From contig CM032660.1 in assembly GCA_019095985.1 (NCBI GenBank), positions 18,716,770 through 18,780,769 on the forward strand: a stretch of DNA of 64,000 nt. Reading direction: 5' to 3'. Shown here one piece after another: positions 36,660-48,408 of this stretch (position 1 is its first letter; the number at the start of each line of letters is the position of its first letter). A program made the translations under genes and the position numbers. A model generated the notes under the pieces. It saw only the letters and a program-made list of their open reading frames with translations, had not been told where the DNA came from and made no database searches. The stretch comes from Streblospio benedicti. Its lineage: Eukaryota > Annelida > Polychaeta > Spionida > Spionidae.

Positions 36660-38903
36660 TATATTTTGTGATTAACTGTTATGTATACAGTGCGTAATGT
36701 TGATTATTTATGTATTCATTGAGAAGAAATCATGGAAAATAATTTAATTATTGAGGAGAGATAGTGGAAAATAATTGACATCATAAATTATGCATGCACA
36801 TTGGTCGGGCAAAAAAAAGAATATTGTATCAGTTCAATCAAATTCTAAATTTATTGGAATTTGTTTTATTTATGTAAAATAAATGAAAGTGATGATAAAA
36901 TAATTACATCAACGAACATGTACATGGTACAGCATTATTTGTTATACATGGGATATGTTTATATTTTTCATGTTTATATACTAGAACATGTACCAAAGTA
37001 TTCATATCTCAAAAACATTTATCAAAATTTCATGTTTATTCGCGTGTACACAAAAGGTTTAGATCAGTAAAGTAACTGCATATTACCAGTACGTATTGCA
37101 AGATGTTTGTCAGAATTCACAAACATTGAGCCGAGTCGCATTCACGGAGATGTATTGGCTTTTTCAAGAAGCTACATGTGTGATTAAGACAGAATCCAAT
37201 AATTTAAAAGGACCCAAACTTACTAATACCACAAATTTAAAGGTCTGTAAAACTCATTAGGTTCCAAACCATAAATATTTAAGTCTGTTATTTTTTTTGG
37301 TGGGGGGAATGGTTGTTTGCAATTAAAGAAAAAAGACTACTATTAAAACAAAACACTTTATTTAATACAATGGGACAGAACATTTAACACTTATACATGC
37401 ATACATGTGTATAGAATCTTTACAGACAATTTGAGATATGAAACTACGGGTATTTTTTGAGCAACGTTAAATGTTATTTTCATTGTTTCTACTGATGGCT
37501 AGCAAGTGAAATACATTATATGCAAGAAATATTAACCACAAGGAAAGTTTTCCCTTAGAATGGAGATGACTTAGCATACTATGTAATATCAAACAAAGAC
37601 CCCAAACAAGAGGTCATTTCTGTGTAAGCCATACTTAAAATATTTATGGTATTCCAAACTCAACACATAAAATTAATGAACATGAATAATTCTATTGAGC
37701 ATTTCAAAGCACAATATTAATGCGTGCAACAACCAAATAGGGTGTGTAGATCATGTATATGAGATCCAGAATTAAAGTTCTATATATACGAACAATTAAC
37801 ATAAACAATACAACAAAATGCATAATAATTACACATTTTTTTTTACAAAAAACAAATACTTATGAAATTTTATACACATTTCATTTGGACACTACTTATG
37901 AACATAGATTATTACATTGTATTTTAATAATATTTGTAAAAAAATATAAAAATTTTAACTTTTAAAACAAAACTTATAAAAAATAATTGATATAAAATAA
38001 GTAGAATTGCACAAGAATCTCTTACAGAAGTAAAATGTATAACAATTTATTAGATTAAGGCCTGTATTCAACACCGGGACTATTTGTTTAGCTAGAGATT
38101 CTTTCAAACATTTTCAGCTCACTGTGACAATGCTGATAAATTCTGATGTCCAATCTTTTATTTGCTCAGACTACAATGTCTTGACAGTCATCTATACATG
38201 TACAGTTTTTGTAATGAAAATTGTCATTATATTTGTAGCTTATGAAGTGGCGCTAGAAACGTGGATCCATGTACTGAAGAACAATTATTATTTCTCACTC
38301 CAATAGTATTGACAAATAAAAATTGTCAATTTTAGAACAGGACAAGTTGATTCTTCATGAAAATAATTATTTTATGGAGGGTCACTTGTCCTGCGGACTC
38401 CTACACAGTGACTAGTGGCACTCACATGTTATCTTCACTCTGGGCCTCTGGCTATGAGAATAGGACATGCTATGCTCAAGATGCTATGCTTGAAATTATT
38501 GATGTTCAAAGTATGACTTGTATCATTACCAAGAAAAATACACAAAAATTAATAAATGTTGTCTTTGTTCTTATAAGTAAAATATAAACTATACTAATAC
38601 AATATCAGTTACAATTAAAGTACATCAGAAGCAGTAAGTTAATTATGACTAGAGTGGTCCTCATAGCTTGCTGGTTAAGAAGCCAAGTATTGCAAAGGGC
38701 TTCAATGCCATAAGCCATTAATAGATATTGTGAAATTGTACTTGAAAAGAGACCACTGTATAATATGAAAGGTACACATTACAATCTTAAAGTGCATTAA
38801 AATGTGTTCTTTTATAAACATTTACATTTTTTTAAAGCTTTTATTTTCGTTGGTGTAAGGGTTTGGTTTTCAGGCTTTCTTTGCCAAAATTAAATGTTTG
38901 AGT
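36660..38903. other. Tail-to-tail intergenic region
   Basis: It holds the 3' flank of the zinc-finger gene (AATAAA at 36878-36883) and the 3' flank of the ZDHHC24-like gene (TTTATT, i.e. minus-strand AATAAA, near 38840). The rest is AT-rich and I see no gene, RNA or recognisable repeat. Confidence 0.5.
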
Positions 38904-39764
38904 CTACAAATCTTTGACATCTTCAAAAGTGAATTTTTTCTTGAATTCTATTCCATCTCCTTCTAAAGGCGATGGGATGAATGGACTAATCCATGCTATG
39001 TACCAATTAGTGCCATAAATTTCTTTCAGATTTTCAACAAAGCCACGGTCAAATTCTTTGTTTCTTTGACTTCGCTCAAACGTTGTTTGACCATTTACAG
39101 TATTAATGGCATGGTAGCCAAATAAAGTTGCAAGAAGAAGAAAACCTATCAAGCACGTTGAAGAAATAAATGCTACTCCAAACGTGAATGATTCTGCAAA
39201 TCCTAGGATCCAGGAAAATAATGGCATAATCATGGTGAACAATGCTGTTGGGGTAATACCACCTACAAGTTCCCAAACATAATCCATATTTAAAAAATTA
39301 CAATATCCAGCCCCTACACATAAGTAAAACACCATTGTCATAAAATATCTCATATTATAATGTCCAATACAATTTCCTGTAAACATGCAATGATGGTCTC
39401 GTTTCAATACACAGATATTACAAGTCCAACAATGGTACGCTCTTGGTGGGCAGTTCGCTTCACATGAGCTGCAAAACCTCCAACCCGGCTTCAGAATACT
39501 TGGAAGGATTACGTTTCTTGTTGTTGAATCACTAACAATAGTTTTGACCACACTTCCAATAGTGTTGGTGTATAAAAACAAACCAATCACAAAGTGCAAC
39601 CAATACGTTGGCATTCGCTTGGTGTGGTGTTCATGGTCACTGTCAATATATGGCAAAATAACAACCAGTTCAAATAGGCAGATGACATGCACCATGAAAA
39701 GAGTGAACCCAAGTGCACACGAATCTGTCCATGTTTTCGGGAAATATCTCTTTAATTTTTCCAT
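38904..39764 (-). CDS. ZDHHC24: DHHC palmitoyltransferase, ZDHHC24-like, intronless
   Basis: S-acyltransferase that moves palmitate from acyl-CoA to protein cysteines, usually on ER/Golgi membranes. The 286-aa single-exon frame has two N-terminal membrane segments (about 17-40 and 54-74), then the cysteine-rich domain CSSCEANCPPRAYHCWTCN..CVLKRDHHC. The catalytic tetrad is D123-H124-H125-C126 and the zinc-ligand Cys/His pattern is intact. Three further hydrophobic segments (about 140-160, 172-190, 195-222) are followed by the TTxE motif (TTFE, 227-230). The length and C-terminal end match human ZDHHC24 (284 aa). It lies head-to-head with LRRC43. Confidence 0.9.
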   Translation of the reverse strand: MEKLKRYFPKTWTDSCALGFTLFMVHVICLFELVVILPYIDSDHEHHTKRMPTYWLHFVIGLFLYTNTIGSVVKTIVSDSTTRNVILPSILKPGWRFCSSCEANCPPRAYHCWTCNICVLKRDHHCMFTGNCIGHYNMRYFMTMVFYLCVGAGYCNFLNMDYVWELVGGITPTALFTMIMPLFSWILGFAESFTFGVAFISSTCLIGFLLLATLFGYHAINTVNGQTTFERSQRNKEFDRGFVENLKEIYGTNWYIAWISPFIPSPLEGDGIEFKKKFTFEDVKDL

Positions 39765-40141
39765 CTTGAGACGTTCTATCTTGAAAGTGTAGTTTATTGA
39801 AATAGTTCACGTAAATATATTTCTTCTAGCTAGACGCAGTGCGAAGTTATTGTCAAAAAATAAATAAAAATTCATTAAATTTTAAACCCGGAAGTTTAAC
39901 ACGCCTTAGTAAAACATTACCGTGCCAGATATAACGTTATAAATTATACACGGCACAAAAAATGAATCGAGGACGCCAAAGCTCAGCCACAATACACATC
40001 TTTTCTCACGAAAGATCGTGATATACAATTCACGTCAAGGCTATACAAAATGGCGGACGTTGCTAACATAAACATTAGAAAAAAATTGTAAAAAATTAAA
40101 ATATCTCATGATTTTCCTTACAGTATTAGTGTCAAACAAAA
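39765..40141. promoter_or_regulatory. Shared bidirectional promoter of ZDHHC24-like and LRRC43
   Basis: The two start codons lie 377 bp apart on opposite strands. The interval contains AAAATGGCGGAC near 40048-40060, a YY1-type initiation element often seen close to the start site of TATA-less genes, and no clear TATA box. The sharing is inferred from the spacing. Confidence 0.55.
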
Positions 40142-43100
40142 ATGAGTGAAGTCCATGAGTGTTTTGCATTTAATGCATTTGAATCTCAACTGAAAACACT
40201 ATGCATTAAAGAGTTTCCATGTGGTTTAGGAAAATGGGTTAGTTTATAAGATTTTGAAGTTACTCAATTCAATTCAAATTCATTTATTTGTAGCTCAATA
40301 TACATGAAAATTAAAATTCAGATGTAAGAAATAAATTAATCATTTATTTAAAGCTTATAAAATAGTGGCATGGTTAGATCACATGATAATCACGCTATGC
40401 TCTTTTAAATAGAATATATTCATTAAAGGCATAGACTTTATGATTCTTAACCATATAGACTATTTTTAAAAAAACAAACTTTTATATGCTTATACACATG
40501 GGAATTTTTAATTAAAATTCCATATATGATGGAAAACCAGCAGAAAATAAATGGTATTTTTAACAATTTTTTTATATACACTTAAATTTAGATTTTTTTG
40601 CAAAAAAAATCGTGTCTATAACTGAATTGTGTGATTTTGCTACAAAACAGACCCAGTGTGAAGCCAATAACTTATAATTATTTCCATAAGTGGCACTGGT
40701 TAAATCACATGTAATACAATGGTGGCAATTTTCATTTATGCTCTTTAAGGCGGTGGGCGCCAATTAACGGGTTGGCCATATTAATAAATAGATAAATAAA
40801 TAAATTAAGCTCTCTTAAATAGATAAATAAATAAATTAAGAAATTAGATCACAGATTAATATCCTAGTGCTACATCACAAAATCACATTTTTCTTTCTCC
40901 TGCATCTTTTTAAATAGGTATCGTTTACATTTGTTTTTAAAATCATCTTTAGTTTCTGTACATTTAATAAATTTGGGTAAACTATTCCATACTTCTGCTC
41001 CATTAAACATAAATGAATTATTCCCATGACTTTTTACATGGGGAACAACATAGCATTTTTCACTATTTCTGGTGTTGTACGAGTGAATATCTGTCACCTT
41101 TTGAAATGTACACAAGTATGTTGGTGCCAAACCATGGTAAATACTGTACATCATATTACAAGATAAATAATTAAATCTACTTTCAACATCTAAATATTTC
41201 ACCTTCATAAAATCTGTACATAGTAAATGATGTCTATTGCCATATCCGAGAATATATCTTATCATCTTGTTTTGTGCTGTCTGAATTTTCTTTTTAACTT
41301 CAGAGGTCTGAAGTGACAAATTGATTACATATGTAAGAGGGCAAACAATTTCTTTTGAACCATCCTTGAGAAATCTAGCTGATATATTATCACATCCAGT
41401 AGATTTAGTAACATTCCGCATCGCAGGACCATGCCCCCGGGACCATGCCATGATCATGCACTGCTGTATCCTGCAGACTGTTACCTTTGATTCAGTTTTG
41501 AATTCCTGTACGTTAATTACTTAATCCTGCATATATGACGCAGTACTAAGAGTACTAGTATAGTACTCTGTGGCCCGGACTAGATCACCAGTCGCTAAAA
41601 TCGGCCATGTACATAAACCGTAATTATATGTATGTGGTAAAATTTAGTGACAGCTACAACGGGGAGTTCACATCATATTATAACTCATGGATTGTGTGTA
41701 TATGGCCGAACTTTGTGATTGATGGTCTACACCGTTCCGCCTATTGGTCCAGATCATGCCGGTGGTGTTTTTCAAACGTTCATTCACATTTTTTCACTGT
41801 CCACTGGGTAGGGATTGTGTAAAATGGTTATACATTTTGTACCTATATGTGTAAATTGCAATATATATGAGGGTGGTGTAGAGCATAATCACACTGTTCG
41901 GCCATGCACACAATCCGTGAGTTCACGTATGACGTGAGCTTCCCCATTATAGAGGTCACCAAATTTCACCTCAGATGTAAAATTCACGGTTTATGTGAAT
42001 GGCCGGTTTTAGCGATAGGTGATTTACTTGATGCATGGTTTAATTACACTAAAACCTTCATTAATATTGGAGTGTGCACGACGTTTTCTTATGGTGATTA
42101 GCAGTTGATAAAAGCATAGCGGTACACACACACACATCTACATTCATAATTTGATTTTTTTATATATATGGTATATATGTAGTTTGCTTGATTTATTCTA
42201 TAGAGGGAATCATTGCCAAAGATAAAACAACCAACTAAGATAAGAAAGCAGAAAGATTTACCACATCATCGGTTTAGCATAACGCACAGAGGTACTGCAT
42301 ATTTTTGGTATTGTAACTTTTTAAAATTTTTATATATATATTGAATTTTACATGTTGATTTTGAAGATAATAGTAATTTAAATTATCTTGGTTGAATGAT
42401 GAAGAATAATGATCAGGATGATGCTAATGTGTGTCATTTTACAGACTATGGGGCAGTTCATGAGCAGACGGAAAACCTTGAAGAACTTGTAACAGCTACA
42501 AAATCACCATGGAATTTAGATTATAGTTGGAGTAATGAAGCAAAAGAACTGCGAGAAATTGCAGTAAGATCGCCATGGTTGATTGATGACAACTTTGTAT
42601 TTTCCCATTTTAGAACATTAAGAATAGTCGATAAAGAGGTAAATACCCACAAAGTATAGAATACCGTCATTGGCATAATTTTTATGGTGAAATTATTGTT
42701 ATTTTATAGATTCAGTTACATTTCAGTATATATCAAAGCTTTTTCAGAAAATGCATCTAATGGACTATTTTTCAGGTTACAGAGGTCGACAGCAAGCTTT
42801 TACTGTTCAAGCAATTAGAGGAATTGTCACTATCAGCCAATCAGCTCAAAACAGTTAATTCTCGGCATTTACCATCAAGTCTTCGTCTCCTTGAACTATG
42901 TGCTAATCAAATTCATTCTCTGGCTGAGTTATGTGTCAAACCTCCACCAAAATTATTGCATTTAGGATTAGGATATAATTGCATCTCGATGGTTGATGAT
43001 TATATCACTGGTCATTATTGGTAGGTGCCTATAAACTTTTGATGATAGAAAATTTCTTTTTAATGTACTTGTAATCTATTAAATCAATGATTCCCTTACT

Positions 43101-44063
43101 CACTTAAAGCAGAAATTATTGACTGTAATAGCTATAACAATAATGCATATATTCTTATGTTATGTTGTCAAATACTTATCTACTCCATTGCAAATTTTTG
43201 TTTCATAGGCCTAAACTATTGTCTCTTGATTTGAGCCACAACAATTTGTGTGATCTTATGGATATCATAAAAAAGCTATCAACACTACCCAAGCTTCGTA
43301 ACTTAATTCTTCAAGGAAATCCACTTGCGGTATGCATTTCAAAAAATAAAATTTATATCATTTACATATAGAATTCTGCATTTAAAGAAAGCAAATATTT
43401 AGCTATAATAATACTGAAGTTACATGTACTAGCCATTTTGAGTATGAAAGAAAAAATGAAAACATATTTGTGACAATTCTCTTGATAGTTCACCAAATAC
43501 ATATAGATTGAATTAAACTGCCCTTTTTTTTGAAAGTTGGTAGCAGGATACAGAGGGTATACAATTGACTGCTTGAGACTATTGGATGCTCTAGATGACA
43601 TTCCCATATCTGCAGATGAAAAGCACCATTATAAAGGCCTTGCGAAAAGAAAAGGTATTTTTAATGCTATGTGGTAATTGTAATGATGGTACATTATATA
43701 GAGCATTTAAAGGGTACATCTGACTATGATTTTGATTGGTTTTGAATGGGTACACATGTCCATACAATGATATTAGTGACCTAAAAACAGTTCGAATACC
43801 CCTCCATCATCCTATATTCATTATCGAATAGATAATATTTGAAATATGATGGATCATTGCTAACTGGCAATTTCTTAATTGTGTTGTGTATGAATGTGTT
43901 CATGTCACCGTGCCAACATAATTTTCAAGAATGAAAATTACAATATGCATAAATGAATAATATTTTATTAAGATATTTATTTTCAGAATATATCTTGGAT
44001 GAAGGCAAAATCATTTTGAGTGTTGATTATATCAGAGGTGTTCCAATGCCGGAAGAATTAAGG
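40142..44063 (+). CDS. LRRC43: LRRC43 N-terminal and leucine-rich-repeat exons 1-7
   Basis: Exons 40142-40237, 42204-42291, 42445-42638, 42776-43020, 43209-43329, 43537-43654 and 43987-44063. Exon 3 encodes the conserved SPWLIDDNFVFSHFRTLRIV segment. Exons 4 and 5 carry the LxxLxLxxN repeats (about residues 127-248), and exon 6 the cap (GYRGYTIDCLRLLDALDDIP). Confidence 0.93.
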
Positions 44064-47000
44064 GTATGTTTGTGAAAATATTTTGAAGAAAATCTAGGAA
44101 AAGTACAGCGAATTCCATTAGATTAGTGCAATAAATGTTATAACTATTTTCAATCTTTTGAATTATAGAATGCAGAGGAGCAGCCAGAATATCCAGTTAT
44201 TTCGAGGAAATATTATGTTCAATTCATGTTTTTGGAGGATAGGACTCAAACTGCAGAAATGTTAGACCTATTTAACAGAGAAAGGTTGACTAGCGCCTCT
44301 TTCAGTGATGGTCACAATTTTGGAGTTTTGGTAATTTGTGAAATACATTACTTTTGTCTATTTTTAATTTTAAAAGTTTCTTGGTTTTATCATATTTTGA
44401 TTAATTATTTTTTAACTATTATTGATATAAAAAAATATTGTTTCACACAGGATGGAGTACCAGAAGGGTCAATAAATGAAGCAGGGTACAAAGCAGACAT
44501 CTTAGGTACTAAGGAAGAAGAAATCACATCACAAGTAGGAGAAAGTGTTTCTGGGGATAAGAATGTGGCCTTTGCACAAAAGTTGGAGAAATTGCCACAA
44601 TCTAATCAGGAGTATGGTGAGTTTGTTTTATTTTGCATGTCAAACTATTTCAGCTAATATGCCAAGCAGTATTTGCTTTTTTTTTTCTTATTTCAAAGAT
44701 GATACATAAAGCACTGTACTTTAGATATTCATTAGTACATTATAAAAGATATTTGTTATCTTCTACATGTCAGCTGATGGTGGTGAGAATCGGTCTCTGG
44801 CGGATGATCAGGATGCTCAAAGAGAACAAGCAGCAACGCCAGTTAAACTGGGTCCGATAAAATCTGCAGGTAATGTGATTTAAAATAGGACGTAAATCAC
44901 ACTTCCGATTGTTTTGGTTTCTTTGTGATCCATGATCAATTCCATATAATATATATGTACACATGTTTAATCAAACAAGAACATTAACAATTATTCATTA
45001 CAAATGGGCGTTCATCTTTACCATTCATGAATTCCCTCTAACACAACTCTAATACATTTAGTAATTTCACTGAATCCCCTCATCTACTTAAAAAATCTAT
45101 TTGTATGTGGTTTGATTGTTTTTTTTCAGCATTGGAGTGGGCAGAAGATATCGAATTAAACTGGCAGGGGGTATTCGCCAGGGATGATCTGTTGCACCTA
45201 AGAGATTTCTTAAAAGATGGTATGGATATATCAATTATGGAAGAAAAGGTGAGGATTGCAATGTTTATCAAATACAGCCATTATGGTTTACAGGCCTATT
45301 TTGTTCAGTGATTATGTTGCGGCATTTATGAATGCACTCATTTTAGTTAAACTTTGCACTTCACAGATTTGCATTTTTATTCCACACTTCTTCATAATTT
45401 AAACAATATCATAAGTGTAGATGGAATGATGCTTGCATTTTTTTGTTTTGCATATAGTAGCATGCTATATAGAGATATTGTTTGCATAATGGTATGTTCT
45501 TTTGGTTAACGGCAAATGATGCACTTTTTCAATTTGTCAGTTTGCATGACATGGAAATTGCAGATAGAGTCATTTCCTGCGGAGAAGGAAGAAGAGCCAA
45601 GTCCGGCTGCAACTCCTAAAGGAGGCAAAAGTGCAAAAGGAGGAAAAGGTGATAAGAAAGATGATAAAAAGGTAATAATAATAATAAAAAAATTAAAACA
45701 AGTATTAGTTTTTGATGAGGGAACTTGGTGCTTAATGTGTTTGTGTGGGTATTTGAATGCATGTTTCTTTCACAGAGAGTTTTGGTAATGGGCATTTAAA
45801 AAAATTATGTATATATTAACAACATTATGTTCATGAATGTAGTAATGGTTTCATAAAATTTAACAATCAAGATTGCCATTTATGTGTGTGTGTGTGTGTT
45901 TCATTGTTATTTTCACAAAGGTAAAATTTTGTCATAAATATAATACATGATGATGTAACTTGATTGTAAATCTAAAATGATATCTTATAGTAATTAATTA
46001 GTCCATAGGAATCCAATTTTTGAAGAGTATGTTAAAACTATGTTTGAATTTTAATTAGCATCAAATTTTCTTTCGCTTGATTCAAATTAAGATTTTATTT
46101 TACTGTTGATATATTTAGAAATCTAGAAAAAGTATAGCAGCATCTAGATCACCTAGCAAAGCTAGAAAAAGTATAGCAGCATCTAGATCACCTAGCAAAG
46201 CTAGAAAAAGTATAGCAGCATCTAGAACACCTAGCAAAGTAGGACCTAGAAAAAAAAGTTTAGTATCAAAGAATCAAAATAAAAATGAAAAAAATCAAAA
46301 GAAAAAGGTATAATATTAGTGAGCAGGGCATTCTGTTCAATTACGTGTGCACTAGCTGTAAGCGGTTATTTTTCAGATTGGTCCATATACATACAATACT
46401 GTTCTTGTTTTGTTTATCCACTTGATTTAATGTTGGTTTTCAGATGAATTATCTTTATACACAATTAATGTGACAATGTTTTTCTCCAAAAAGACTAATA
46501 GGAGTCGCAGTTCTTCGGCTGCAAGTCACAAAAGAACCAAAAGCAAGAGTGGTGACAGAAAAACTAGTGCAAATAAGAAGAAAGATGAAAAGAGTGTAAG
46601 AATCGAATTGAAAGGTTTTATTTAGTGTCCTAACATATTAGAAACAACCTTTACTGATGATTGAGCTTCAATGTAAACAGCATGAATCATCAACCTTATT
46701 TGTTTCAGAAGCTGTACATACGTACTTCAATAGTTGTGTGACAGATTTGAAATTTGTTTTGTAGTTTTAGATGATATAGGTTCTACAGCAGAAACCCATA
46801 AGAGCTTTTATGGGTTTCTGTTTTACAGTGATGTCTGAGTGTTACTAGTACTTGATAGTTTGTCTTGCATTGATATTTAATCAACAATAATATAGTCTGT
46901 ATTGTATTAATTTAAAGAAAGGGGGAAAAACAGGACAAAAAGCTAATGAGAAAGAAGACAAAAAGAAGGTAAAAATAATACTTATAACCAATTTTCTATT

Positions 47001-48374
47001 ATTTTTGTATCTCCATCATTTTTCCTATCCTACGTCTAGATATACTGTGTAGATTTTGTGCATGACCATGTACATGTTGTATTTCTATTCATAGATTGCA
47101 TTTCCAATCATTATAATTCTTTAAACAAATCTACACTTGTATTGATGATTTTGAATTTTTTGATTATTGTAAATAAAGTGTTTTAATGAACATGACTTTA
47201 ATTTTTGCATTTTGTTGCTGTTGTAAATTATTCTGAATTATTAGGGTATCCAGGTATTGTCAACTAAAGCAAAATGCATGTCTAAATCTTCACTTTCAGC
47301 AAACTTGTCATTTTGAATTTAATCATAGCATTTAGATCAAATTTCTGTTTATTGAAATTCATCTTTTATGGTTTGATATGGCATATACATTAAAAAAGAT
47401 TCTTCAACATAAATTTTCTTTTTAAGTTTTTTGCACTTTTTTATTGCATTGTTTAGATTTAACTAAGTGTTACAATGAGACCTATGAAATAAAATATATT
47501 TTCCTGACAGAGTATTAAAGTTTGAAGTATTTCACCTTGTATAAAACATTTCCATTGATAATTAATATTTACAATATGCTCATTTTGGTCACTAATGGCT
47601 TATACGATAACGATAAATATAGGTAAATATTTTATAATGTGTAATGGAGACACAATCTTGTGAATATGATCACTTTTATATCATGAATCTAAAATATATT
47701 TCAGGCAGGTAAAGATGCAGGAAAAGATAAAAAGAAAAAGAAGGGAGAACCAGAGGTGGAATTAAGTTCACTGCCACCAGAGTATACCACTCTTGCAACT
47801 TTCCACGTGCCACTAGAAGATTTCTTGGATGGAGAGAAAGTATTTACAAATGTGTATTTCAAAGCTTCAACTGAATCTGGTGGTACCACCCCAGCTTCTG
47901 AACAGCATGTTTCAAAAAAGGTAGATAGTGATATTTATTGTAAGCTCTTGTATTGTGTTTTGTTAAGAAGGGAGTGGTCCATGTTGAGGTAGTTATGCAC
48001 TGTTGATGTACACCCATCTGAGAACAATTATGGTCATGCTGAAAGAGCTTACGTAAATTGTCCAGCCTCGAATCTCATCTCATAGCTAACCAGCTAGGAG
48101 GGTTCAGGCAGATGGAGTGAAGCAAAAGTTGGATTAAACAATGCAGAAACCTTGCTATACTGGGAATGAGGATGGAATTTACAACCAAACAGTTAGCTAC
48201 AAACAGTGAATAAGACCTCTTGTGTAGAACATGGCCATTGAATCAAATGATCATGATCCATCTGAGCCAAACCATTTTTTCCCCAATTTTTAACTTCTTA
48301 ATTATTTTTTTTTCTTGTTGATTTTCTTGCTTTTATCTTTTATTTTATAGGAAAAAGTTGATGATCCAGAGGTT

Positions 48375-48408
<34 letters not shown>

